Of a stretch of 64,000 bases of DNA, positions 25,665-33,509 are shown in pieces. The position numbers and the translations under genes are program-made. The notes below the pieces were generated by a model. The model was not told the DNA's origin, did no database searches, and was given only the letters and a program-made list of their open reading frames with translations. Source of the stretch: Pseudonocardia cypriaca (lineage in GTDB: Bacteria > Actinomycetota > Actinomycetes > Mycobacteriales > Pseudonocardiaceae); assembly GCF_006717045.1 (NCBI RefSeq), contig NZ_VFPH01000001.1, positions 1,240,001-1,304,000 of the forward strand, read 5' to 3'. Numbering within the stretch: position 1 is the first letter of the stretch; each line of letters begins with the position of its first letter.

Positions 25665-26375
25665 GTGTTTTCCGTGCCGCAGACGCGGGCCCAGTCGCTG
25701 GCCACCGAGATCGAGCGGTGGATCGTCGAGCGCGAGCTGGCCCCGGGAAGCCGCATCGCGACGATGGATGAACTGCGCGAGCAGACCGGCCTCGGTCGGG
25801 CGACTATCAGCGAGGCGACCCGGCTGCTCGCCGAGCGCGGCACCGTCGACGTCAAGCTCGGCCGCAGCGGTGGGCTCTTCGTCGCGCAGCCCGCGGCGGT
25901 GGTCCGCCTGCGGCACACCCTGCTGTCGGTCTCCCAGGATCCCGCGCGGGTCAGGGACGCGCTCGCGGTCCGCGACGCCCTCGAGGAGCTGATCGACGTC
26001 GACGCAGCTCTCCACCGCACCGATCGCGACGTCCGCGACCTCGAGTCGATCGTGACGACGATGCGAGAGCAATCCTCCACTCGCAGCGACTTCCTGCAGG
26101 CCAACTGGGCCCTGCACCGCCGCATCGCCGAGATCACCCCGAACGAGCTCGCCCGGGACGTCTACCTGGGCACCATGGCTCAGGTCGAAAGCCTGCCCGG
26201 TCGGCCGGACGCCGACACCGCCGACGATGCGGCCTACCTGAGCGCCCGGGTCGACATCCATGCCGAGCTCGTCGCGGCCATCGCCGCGGGCGACGCACTC
26301 CGGACGTCGCGCGCCGTCGGTGCGCACCGCGCGCTGACCTCGCCGAAGGTCGAGGCCGCCCCCTCGCGGGCCTGA
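25665..26375 (+). CDS. GntR-family regulator, likely controls the DUF3500 and P450 operons
   Basis: 236 aa. Winged HTH includes ELAPGSRIATMDELREQTGL, GRATISEATRLLAERG and GRSGGLFVAQP (about residues 25-75); the C-terminal part is a helical FCD-like ligand domain. GTG start at 25665. It lies between two operons that carry the same TTCGGGTCTTT motif, so it probably represses both until a pathway intermediate binds. Confidence 0.87.
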   Translation: MFSVPQTRAQSLATEIERWIVERELAPGSRIATMDELREQTGLGRATISEATRLLAERGTVDVKLGRSGGLFVAQPAAVVRLRHTLLSVSQDPARVRDALAVRDALEELIDVDAALHRTDRDVRDLESIVTTMREQSSTRSDFLQANWALHRRIAEITPNELARDVYLGTMAQVESLPGRPDADTADDAAYLSARVDIHAELVAAIAAGDALRTSRAVGAHRALTSPKVEAAPSRA

Positions 26376-26422
26376 CCGACCTCGTCGAGGTGACCGGGGG
26401 AAAACACCCGGATATTTTCGGT

Positions 26423-26491
26423 CCGCACGGTTGACAGTGCGGGGCTGCTCGCTGACGATACCGGTCATCGACCCGAAAGATTCGGGTCTTT
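26423..26491 (+). promoter_or_regulatory. Promoter and operator of the ferredoxin-reductase-P450 operon
   Basis: TTGACA at 26431-26436, then 17 bp, then GACGAT at 26454-26459 form a plausible -35/-10 pair. CCGCAC (26423-26428) and GTGCGG (26437-26442) flank the -35. Downstream, ACCCGAA-aga-TTCGGGT at 26471-26487 is a perfect 7-bp inverted repeat close to the expected transcription start, suited to repression. Confidence 0.55.
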
Positions 26492-26520
26492 ACGCTCGGT
26501 CGACCAGCGAGGGAGCTGCC

Positions 26521-26709
26521 GTGAGGGTGTCCGTTGACCGGGACCGGTGCGAGGGCTACGGGCTCTGCGCCGAGGAGGCGTCGCACCTGATGCACCTCGA
26601 CGACGACGGCGAGCTGGTCCTGGACCGAGCCGAGGTGCCGCCGGAGTCGTCCGACGCGGTGGAGGCCGCGGTCCGCGTGTGCCCCGTGGCCGCGCTCAAG
26701 GTGAGCTGA
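26521..26709 (+). CDS. [3Fe-4S] ferredoxin for a cytochrome P450
   Basis: 62 aa. Cluster ligands C10, C16 and C54 followed by Pro (RCEGYGLC and VRVCPVAAL), the CxxYxxC-n-CP arrangement of actinobacterial P450 ferredoxins with Tyr at the variable cluster-proximal position. GTG start at 26521 behind GAGGGAG. Stop overlaps the reductase ATG by one base. Carries electrons from the reductase to the P450 encoded next. Confidence 0.92.
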   Translation: MRVSVDRDRCEGYGLCAEEASHLMHLDDDGELVLDRAEVPPESSDAVEAAVRVCPVAALKVS

Positions 26710-27881
26710 TGAACGAGCTCGAGCGCGTCGTGGTGGTCGGTGCGTCGCTGGCGGGCACGACCGTCGTCGACACCCTGCGCAGGCTCGGGTACGCCGGCTC
26801 GGTCACGCTGATCGGCGCGGAACGTCATCCCGCCTACAACCGGCCCGCCCTGTCGAAGGGCGTCGTCGCCGGCACGGACGGCCTGGACGACATCGTGTTG
26901 CCGCCGCCGTCCGGCGAGGTGGACCAGCTGATCGGGACCCCGGCGGTCGCACTCCACGCCGACCGCAAGGAGGTCGTGCTCGCCGGCGGTGACCGCATCC
27001 GCTACGACGGGCTGGTCATCGCCACGGGGGCCCGGGCGCGCCGGCTCGCCGACCTCGGTGCCGCCGATCCCGGCGTGCAGGAGACGACCTTCCGCGACCT
27101 CGACGACGCGCACCGCTTGTCCGCGCTGCTGGCCACCCGCCCGCACGTCGTCATCGTCGGGGCCGGGATCCTCGGGATGGAGCTCGCGTCGGCGTGCGTC
27201 GACCGCGGCGCGACGGTGACCGTCGTCGACCGGCAGCCGCCCCTCCTCGGGCAGCTCGGTCCCTACCTGGCCGATCTGCTGATCACGGCGGCGGCGCGGC
27301 GCCGGGTGCGGTTCGCCCACCACCCCGGCGGGGTCCGGCTGCGGGGGACGTCCGGGCCACCCGCGGTCGAGCTCGCGGACGGCCGCCGGTTCGCGGGCGA
27401 CCACGTGCTGAGCGCCGTCGGCTGCGCGGCGGAGACCGGCTGGCTGGCCTCGTCCGGGCTGGCCGGCGCGCACGGGCTCGTCGTCGACACGCGGTGCCGG
27501 GTGGCGCCGGGGATCGTGGCCGCCGGAGACGTGGTCGCCTTCCCCAGCGCCGCCGGGCCGCGTCGGACACCGTGGTGGCACAGCGCGCTCGAGCAGGCGC
27601 GGACCGCGGCCCGCGCGCTGCTGCACGGCGACGACGCACCGCCGCTGACTCCGTCGCCGTACTTCTGGACCGATCAGTTCGGCATGCGCGTCCGGGTGGC
27701 CGGCCTGCTCCCCGCCGCCGGCCGGCCCGCCGTCGTCGACGGGTCCCTCCCGGACGACGAACCCTGGGCCGGCAGCGCCCTCCTCCGCTGGCCCGGCCGC
27801 GGTGTCGCCGCGGCCGTCAACCGACGAATCCCGATCGGCCGGCTCCGCGCCCTGGCGCAGCTCGAGCCCGCCGGCACCTGA
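26709..27881 (+). CDS. Ferredoxin reductase, FAD/NAD(P)H type, for the P450 system
   Basis: 390 aa of the rubredoxin/putidaredoxin-reductase family: VVVGASLAG near residue 8, YNRPALSKG, VVIVGAGILGMELASACVD and AAGDVVAFPSA with WWHSALEQARTAAR. Placed between its ferredoxin and P450. Related to the reductase at 6481-7656 but clearly different in sequence. Coupled to the ferredoxin by a 1-base overlap. Confidence 0.92.
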   Translation: MNELERVVVVGASLAGTTVVDTLRRLGYAGSVTLIGAERHPAYNRPALSKGVVAGTDGLDDIVLPPPSGEVDQLIGTPAVALHADRKEVVLAGGDRIRYDGLVIATGARARRLADLGAADPGVQETTFRDLDDAHRLSALLATRPHVVIVGAGILGMELASACVDRGATVTVVDRQPPLLGQLGPYLADLLITAAARRRVRFAHHPGGVRLRGTSGPPAVELADGRRFAGDHVLSAVGCAAETGWLASSGLAGAHGLVVDTRCRVAPGIVAAGDVVAFPSAAGPRRTPWWHSALEQARTAARALLHGDDAPPLTPSPYFWTDQFGMRVRVAGLLPAAGRPAVVDGSLPDDEPWAGSALLRWPGRGVAAAVNRRIPIGRLRALAQLEPAGT

Positions 27882-27896
27882 CCCGGAGGCCGACCG

Positions 27897-29075
27897 ATGA
27901 CGCTCACCCGCACTCCCAACTCGCACGTGGACCTGTTCAGCGACGAAGTCCTCGTCGACCCGTACCCCGTCTACCGCGACCTGCGCGATCGCGGAGGCGC
28001 CGTCCACCTGAGCGCGCTCGACGTCTGGGCGATCCCGCGGTACGCCGACGTCCGGCGGGCGCTCGGTGACTGGGTGACCTTCTCCTCCAGCGGGATCGCC
28101 CTCAACGAACCGGTCAACGAGATGCTCGTCGGCTCCGTGCTGGCCAGCGACCCACCGCTGCACGACACGCTGCGCGCGGTGCTGTCCGAGCGGCTCGGCC
28201 CGCGCGCGGTCCGGCCGTTGCGGGCCGAGATCGCCGACCGGGCCGACCGGCTCGTCGACGCGCTGATCGAGCAGGGATCCTTCGACGCGGTCACGGACCT
28301 TGCCGTGACATTCCCGTTCTCCGTGGTGTTCGAGCTCATCGGCATCCCCGACGAGGTGCGCCCGAAGATGCTCGGCTGGGCGGACGCGACCTTCACCGCC
28401 TTCGGTCCCATGAACGACCGCACGGTCGCAGGGCTGAGCCCGCTCGCCGAGATGTTCGACTGGCTCGGCACGCTGCGGGCGGAGGACCTGGAGGAAGGCA
28501 GCATGGGCCGGGCCGTCTTCACGGCTGCCGGCCAGGGGCGCATCGCGCACGAGTCGTGCATTCCTCTCCTGTCCGCCTACACCGCGGCCGGGCTCGACAC
28601 CACCATCAACGCCATCGCGAACGCGGTCCACCTCGCAGCCAGGCACCCGGACCAGTGGGACCTCGTCTGCGCCGATCCCGGCCTCGTGCCGAGCATGCTC
28701 AACGAGGTCCTCCGCTACGACGCCCCCGCCCAGGGGTTCGGCCGCCGGGTCACGGCGGACGTCGAGATCGACGGCACCACGATCGCCGCCGGCTCCCAGG
28801 TCCTGCTGCTCTACGGCTCGGGCAACCGCGACGAACGGCACTACGTCGACCCCGATCGCTTCGACGTGACCAGAAACCCCGTCGATCACCTCAGCTTCGG
28901 CTACGGCACCCACGCCTGCGCCGGTCAGGCGCTTGCGCGGATCGAGGCTCAATCCGTGATCGCGGCGCTGGCCGAGCGGGTGCGCCGGTTCCACATCGGC
29001 GAGCCGGTCCGCCACCTGAACAACGTCGTCCGTGGCCTGGAACGGCTCCCGGTCCACGGGCTCGAGCTCCGCTGA
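27897..29075 (+). CDS. Cytochrome P450
   Basis: 392 aa bacterial class I P450. Haem-thiolate motif FGYGTHACAG (Cys341), I-helix AYTAAGLDTTINA, ExxR motif EVLR. ATG 27897 with GGAGG upstream, 15 bp after the reductase. The start region (VDLFSDEVLVDPYPVYRDLR) and general look recall CYP199/CYP-type aromatic-acid O-demethylases or hydroxylases, but the substrate is not readable. Forms a complete electron chain with the two preceding genes. Confidence 0.93.
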   Translation: MTLTRTPNSHVDLFSDEVLVDPYPVYRDLRDRGGAVHLSALDVWAIPRYADVRRALGDWVTFSSSGIALNEPVNEMLVGSVLASDPPLHDTLRAVLSERLGPRAVRPLRAEIADRADRLVDALIEQGSFDAVTDLAVTFPFSVVFELIGIPDEVRPKMLGWADATFTAFGPMNDRTVAGLSPLAEMFDWLGTLRAEDLEEGSMGRAVFTAAGQGRIAHESCIPLLSAYTAAGLDTTINAIANAVHLAARHPDQWDLVCADPGLVPSMLNEVLRYDAPAQGFGRRVTADVEIDGTTIAAGSQVLLLYGSGNRDERHYVDPDRFDVTRNPVDHLSFGYGTHACAGQALARIEAQSVIAALAERVRRFHIGEPVRHLNNVVRGLERLPVHGLELR

Positions 29076-29104
29076 CCGGCCCCCTGTCGCCATCCACCTG
29101 TCGC

Positions 29105-29219
29105 GTCCGCCATCGCCCCTGACCGATGACTCCGTGGACGACTCGTATTTCCCGGAGCTGGTCAACAGGTAATACGGTTCCAGGGCAGTTCGCGCCGATT
29201 CGATGGAGATGGACCTGAG
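29105..29219 (+). promoter_or_regulatory. Promoter cassette copy A
   Basis: From GTCCGCCATCGCC (29105) through CCGATGACTCCG (29123-29134), CTCGTATTTCCCGG (29142-29155), TAATACGG (29170-29177) to CGATGGAGATGGA (29201-29213), this matches regions at 43471-43585 and 46981-47087. Core GTATTTCC starts at 29145. In the other two copies a start codon follows 75 bp downstream; here position 29220 has no start codon and the gene begins at 29259. Confidence 0.75.
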
Positions 29220-29258
29220 ACCGGACTGCCGGTATGACAGATGATACGGGGAGATGTG

Positions 29259-30020
29259 ATGGGACGCCTTGACGGGAAGACCGTCTTCATTACCGGTACG
29301 GCGGGTGGCCAGGGACGCGCGGCCGCGCTCCTCTTCGCGAAGGAGGGTGGGCATGTCATCGGGTGCGACGTCAAGCAGGGCGATGCCGAGGAGACGGTTG
29401 AGCTCGTTCGCGCCGCGGGCGGCACGATGGACTCCTTCTGTCCGGTCGATCTCTCGAACTCCGCAGCGGCCAGGAGGTGGATCGAGGACGGTATCGCGAA
29501 GGCGGGCCGGATCGACATCCTCTACAACAACGCGAGCGCCGTCCGGTTCGCGCCCATGAGCGCCATGACGGATGATGTCTGGTCTTTCACGCTCGAGAAC
29601 GAACTCGATCTGATCTACTACGTCACACGTGCCGCCTGGCCATATTTCGAGGAGCAGCGGCACGGTGTGATCCTCACGACCGCATCGGTTTCCGGTCATC
29701 TGGGCAATGCCGGTATCGGCGCCGCTGCGCATGCCGCGGCGAAAGGGGGCATCCTCGCGCTCACCAAGCAGCTCGCTGCAGAGGGCGCACCCTTCGGCAT
29801 CCGTTCCAACTGCATCTCACCCGCGACGGTCATCACGCCCGGCCTGATCGCGGCGCTCACGCCTGAGCAACGTGCTCACATGGAGCAGGTTCATCCGCTC
29901 GGGCGGGCAGGCCGACCGGAAGACATCGCCCACTGCGCGCTCTACCTGGTGTCGGATGAGGCGAGCTGGGTCACAGGCGCCGACTTCGTGCTGGATGGCG
30001 GCTTGTCCTCCGTGATCTGA
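29259..30020 (+). CDS. Short-chain dehydrogenase/reductase lacking the usual catalytic Tyr
   Basis: 253 aa. Cofactor motif TGTAGGQG (13-20), YNNAS (89-93) and catalytic-region Ser 143/145 are present, but the YxxxK site reads H158-A-A-A-K162 (AAAHAAAKGG). Start at ATG 29259 behind GGGAGA; an earlier in-frame ATG at 29241 lacks a good ribosome site. Base composition is visibly less GC-rich than its neighbours, suggesting separate acquisition. Driven by promoter cassette A. Probably an alcohol/ketone oxidoreductase of a His-variant SDR clade, or a catalytically altered one. Confidence 0.85.
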   Translation: MGRLDGKTVFITGTAGGQGRAAALLFAKEGGHVIGCDVKQGDAEETVELVRAAGGTMDSFCPVDLSNSAAARRWIEDGIAKAGRIDILYNNASAVRFAPMSAMTDDVWSFTLENELDLIYYVTRAAWPYFEEQRHGVILTTASVSGHLGNAGIGAAAHAAAKGGILALTKQLAAEGAPFGIRSNCISPATVITPGLIAALTPEQRAHMEQVHPLGRAGRPEDIAHCALYLVSDEASWVTGADFVLDGGLSSVI

Positions 30021-30082
30021 CCGGTCCACGGGCCTCACGGACGGACCACCGCATCCAACACGCGTTCGTAGTCCCGATGGCC

Positions 30083-30985
30083 TCAGGAGCTGCGCTCGGC
30101 GACGGGGGTCAGCGCGGGCGGCGGCACCGGACCCCGGAGCGCGCCGCGCGTGGGGCACGGCACCGCGCCGGCGCTGCTGACCCCGACGGTGAGCCGGTCC
30201 AGCCCCGTGATCTCCAGGTCGATGCGGTCGCCCTCGTGGACCTCGCCGACGCCCTCCGGGGTGCCCGTCGTGACGACGTCGCCGGGGAGCAGCGTCATCA
30301 CGCTCGACACGTACGCGATCAGTCGCGGCAGCCCCCAGATCAGGTCCCGCAGGTCGGCGCGCTGCCGCAGCGCGTCGTTGACCCACAGGCGCAGCTCCAG
30401 CTCCTCGATCGGCGGCACTTCGTCCGGAGTGACGACGGTCGGGCCGAGCGGGGTGAAGGTGTCGAACGATTTGCGCACCGAGCGGTCCTCGCCGCCGCGC
30501 ATGGTCATGTCCAGCAGGCTCGTGTAGCCGAAGACCGACTCGAGTGCGCGTTCCTCGGGGACGTCGCGCGTGGGCCGGCCGATCACGGCGGCGAACTCGC
30601 CCTCCTGGTCGAAGCGCCGGTCGGTGTAGGGCAGTCGGACGATGCCCTGGTGGCCGACGACCGAGCTGGGCGCCTTCAGGAACACCCCGAGCGCGTCGAT
30701 GTGGCTCGACTCGTTCATCTCGGCCTGGTGGGCCCGGTAGTTCACCGGCGCCGCGATGATCTTGCTCGGATCGGGGAGCGCGGGCAGCACGCCGGCGACG
30801 TCGACCTCGGGTGCCTCGGCGACCAGCGCCACGGCGTCCAGGTCCGCGGCGATGAGCCTGCGCATCGGGCTGGTGTCGCCCGTAGGCAGGAGGTCGGTCA
30901 GGTCGCGGGCCGTGCGCGGGGATCCGGCATCGACCACGCCGACCCGCTCCCGGCCGGTCGGGTCGAGGAAGGAGAGGAACCGCAT
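30083..30985 (-). CDS. Fumarylacetoacetate-family hydrolase, probably acylpyruvate (fumaryl/maleylpyruvate) hydrolase
   Basis: 300 aa. FAH motifs: IIAAPVNYRAHQAEM, FDQEGEFAAVIGRP, VFGYTSLLDMTMRG and GDVVTTGTPEGVGEVHEGD. Third gene after gentisate dioxygenase and a hydroxybenzoate hydroxylase, so it should hydrolyse maleyl- or fumarylpyruvate to pyruvate and a C4 diacid. No maleylpyruvate isomerase is seen nearby, so direct maleylpyruvate hydrolysis is one possibility. C-terminus is extended and Pro-rich. Confidence 0.88.
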   Translation of the reverse strand: MRFLSFLDPTGRERVGVVDAGSPRTARDLTDLLPTGDTSPMRRLIAADLDAVALVAEAPEVDVAGVLPALPDPSKIIAAPVNYRAHQAEMNESSHIDALGVFLKAPSSVVGHQGIVRLPYTDRRFDQEGEFAAVIGRPTRDVPEERALESVFGYTSLLDMTMRGGEDRSVRKSFDTFTPLGPTVVTPDEVPPIEELELRLWVNDALRQRADLRDLIWGLPRLIAYVSSVMTLLPGDVVTTGTPEGVGEVHEGDRIDLEITGLDRLTVGVSSAGAVPCPTRGALRGPVPPPALTPVAERSS

Positions 30986-31019
30986 CGTTGCTCCAGACGT
31001 CGGTGGGGAGGGTGCGAGG

Positions 31020-32261
31020 TCAGCGCGCGGCCGTGGCCGTCAGCCTTGGCGCGGCCGAGCCGGGCGGCGCGGGGGCGTAGAGCCAGTCCAGTTCGCGGTA
31101 GTCGTCCGCAGCGCGCTGGCCGAAGACGCGGTCGCGCAGGGCGAGCACCATGGGATCGTCGGTGTGCCAGAGCTCGCCCCACGGGCGCGCGCTGGTCTGG
31201 CAGCGCGTCGTGCGGGGAAGGCGGACTTCCTCGAACTCGCGGTAGGCCCGGGCGACGTCGAGCACCCCGTCGACGGTGTGGCGCGCGGCCCGGTGCCCCA
31301 GCTCGACGGCGTCCTCCAGCGCCTGGCACGCGCCCTGCCCGAGGTACTGCAGCATCGGGTGCGCGGCGTCGCCGGTGAGCAGGAGCGGGCCGTTGATCCA
31401 GGTCGGGGCGGGCGGGCGGTCGTACATGGGCCAGTTGCGGGCGCGCTCGACCCGCGCCACCGCGGCGCGCACGGGCTCCGCCGCCGTCGCGAAGGCGGCG
31501 TCGAGCTCCTCCGGGCCGCCCCACTCGCCCGGCGTCGTGTGCCCGGCCGCGTAGCGGGGGCTGCGGAACACGGCCACCTGGTTGTAGAGCTCGCCGCCGC
31601 GCAGCGGGTACTGCATGAGGTGGATGCCCGGCCCGATCCACAGCACCACGTCGTCCGGCGCGGCCGCGTGGGTGGCCTCGTGGCCGGGGACGGTGCCCCG
31701 GTAGGCCACGTACCCGCTGCACTCCGGGGCGTCGTCGACGACGTGGGGGCGCAGCGTCGAGTGCAGGCCGTCGGCGGCGATCACGGCGCGCGCCCGGTAG
31801 GTGGCGCCGTCGGCGCACTCCACCTCGGCGCCGTCGGTGCGCAGGGCGACGCCGGTGACCTCGCGCCGGTTCTCCAGCGAGATCAGGGGATGCCGGCGGC
31901 AGTGCTCGACCAGCGTCGCGAGCAGGTCGTGGCGGTGCAGCACCAGGTAGGGGTAGCCGTAGCAGCGGACGAAGGCGGGTCCGAGGTCCAGCGCCGTCAG
32001 CGGCGCGCCCGTGCGCGCGTCGCGCATCACGGCCTGCCGGGGCCGCGTCGCGAGGGGACGGATGTCGTCGAGCACGCCGAGCGCGTCGAGCGCGCGGCTG
32101 GCGTTGGGCCCGAACTGCAGGCCGGCGCCGATCTCGGCGAACTCCGCCGCCCGCTCGAGCAGGTGCACCCGATGCCCGTTGCGGGCCAGTGACAGCGCGG
32201 TCGCGAGCCCGCCGATCCCGCCGCCGACGACGAGCACGCCGATCCCGGTGCGGGCGCTCAC
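31020..32261 (-). CDS. FAD-dependent hydroxybenzoate hydroxylase (3-hydroxybenzoate 6-hydroxylase/salicylate hydroxylase-like)
   Basis: 413 aa class A monooxygenase. GGGIGGLATALSLARNGH with LLER, ARAVIAADGLHS, and LLTGDAAHPMLQYLGQGACQ with ALEDAVEL. GTG 32261 overlaps the stop of the cupin dioxygenase. Next to a gentisate dioxygenase, the natural assignment is 3-hydroxybenzoate (or salicylate) to gentisate. Confidence 0.88.
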   Translation of the reverse strand: MSARTGIGVLVVGGGIGGLATALSLARNGHRVHLLERAAEFAEIGAGLQFGPNASRALDALGVLDDIRPLATRPRQAVMRDARTGAPLTALDLGPAFVRCYGYPYLVLHRHDLLATLVEHCRRHPLISLENRREVTGVALRTDGAEVECADGATYRARAVIAADGLHSTLRPHVVDDAPECSGYVAYRGTVPGHEATHAAAPDDVVLWIGPGIHLMQYPLRGGELYNQVAVFRSPRYAAGHTTPGEWGGPEELDAAFATAAEPVRAAVARVERARNWPMYDRPPAPTWINGPLLLTGDAAHPMLQYLGQGACQALEDAVELGHRAARHTVDGVLDVARAYREFEEVRLPRTTRCQTSARPWGELWHTDDPMVLALRDRVFGQRAADDYRELDWLYAPAPPGSAAPRLTATAAR

Positions 32262-33337
32262 GACCGGGCTCCGATCGTGCGCTGCCCGGTGGTGAGGTTC
32301 TCGGCGCGCATGAGGCCGAGCGCCTCCAGCACGGGCGCGTCGCTCGTGCTGAACAGGTCGATCTCGGTGGTCGCCGCGACCGACCACGGAGTCCAGGACG
32401 GTACGGCGAGGATGTCGCCGGGGGAGACGGCGAACTGCTGGTCGCCGATGGTGACGTGCCCGGTGCCGTGCAGCACGCAGCACACCCGGCCGCCGGTCTG
32501 CCGGACTGCGTCGGTGGTCGTCCCCGGGAGGACCCGCGCGATCTCGCACCGCATGGTGGGCATGACGTCGCCGCCGCGGACCGGGTCGCTGTAACGGAGG
32601 GTGGCGTGGCCCGTCCCGGAGGTCGCCACCAGCGAGGCGAGGGCGCGGTCGGTGTCGGCCCAGCGGTACGCCAGCAGGGGCGAGTGGCGCGGGGGCAGCA
32701 GCGGCCCGTCGACCGGGACCAGCCCGGGTCCGCCGCCGAACCACTGCTCGGATGTCGACCGGGCCGCCGTGCGGGTGTCGGGCTCCGCGGACGGGCCGGT
32801 CTCGAAGAAGACGGCGTCGAGCGCCGCGACCACCGGCAGGTCCAGCACGTCCATCCACACCATCGGTTCGGCGCCCGGGTTGTGGTGCTGGTGGAAGGTC
32901 CAGCTGGGGGTCAGCACGAGGTCGCCCGCGCCCATCTGCAGGGGATCGCCGTCGACCAGCGTCCAGACGCCGGACCCCTCGACGACGAACCGCAACGCGG
33001 CGGGGGTGTGCCGGTGCGCGGGCGCGATCTCGTGACCGCGCAGGTACTGGACGGCCGCCCACAGCGTCGAGACCGCGTACGGCGCGCCGTCCAGGCCGGG
33101 GTTGCAGCAGGCCAGCACGCGGCGGTCGCCGCCGCGGTCGACGGGGACGAGCTCGCCCGCCGCGTTGCCGAGCTCGCGCAGGTCCGCCCCGGACCACCGG
33201 AACGGGACGCCGCGCACACGCGGCTCGGCGGTCAGGAGACCGGTCATCTCCCACAGCGGCTGGAGGGACCGATCGGCGAGCCGGGCGTAGAGCAGGTCCA
33301 GGTCGGGGTCGGTCGCGCTGTAGCGCAGGGTCGTCAT
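32258..33337 (-). CDS. Gentisate 1,2-dioxygenase-type bicupin
   Basis: 359 aa, two cupin domains. The N-terminal barrel holds the iron ligands His108, His110 and His149 (PAHRHTPAALRF, SWTFHQHHN) and VVEGSGVWTLVDGD; the C-terminal barrel has HGTGHVTIGDQQF. Opens the ring of gentisate or a 1-hydroxy-2-naphthoate-like acid to an acylpyruvate. First gene of the three-gene operon. Candidate operator ATACGTAT lies about 28 bp upstream. Confidence 0.88.
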   Translation of the reverse strand: MTTLRYSATDPDLDLLYARLADRSLQPLWEMTGLLTAEPRVRGVPFRWSGADLRELGNAAGELVPVDRGGDRRVLACCNPGLDGAPYAVSTLWAAVQYLRGHEIAPAHRHTPAALRFVVEGSGVWTLVDGDPLQMGAGDLVLTPSWTFHQHHNPGAEPMVWMDVLDLPVVAALDAVFFETGPSAEPDTRTAARSTSEQWFGGGPGLVPVDGPLLPPRHSPLLAYRWADTDRALASLVATSGTGHATLRYSDPVRGGDVMPTMRCEIARVLPGTTTDAVRQTGGRVCCVLHGTGHVTIGDQQFAVSPGDILAVPSWTPWSVAATTEIDLFSTSDAPVLEALGLMRAENLTTGQRTIGARS

Positions 33338-33360
33338 CTCCGCTCCGATCCACGGCTGCG

Positions 33361-33377
33361 ATTAATACGTATACGGA
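33361..33377. promoter_or_regulatory. AT-rich palindrome upstream of the gentisate operon
   Basis: ATTAATACGTATACGGA contains overlapping palindromes ATACGTAT (33365-33372) and GTATAC (33369-33374) in otherwise GC-rich DNA, 24 bp before the dioxygenase start. MarR-family repressors bind such elements; the tandem MarR gene lies just upstream. Confidence 0.45.
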
Positions 33378-33509
33378 CTATTGACGGACGCTATGCCGGA
33401 ATCCCGAGGCCGTCAAGCCAGCCAAGTGCCGATACGTGCGTGCCGAAAACCGATGGCGATCCTGCGTGTACGTCCACAGCTGCGGACGCACCGTTCCGAC
33501 GCGCGCCGG

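Noticed and set aside
26556..29732. Minus-strand open reading of over 1000 codons across the ferredoxin/P450 genes
   Set aside because: It runs opposite three well-supported genes, and its translation shows no family motifs.
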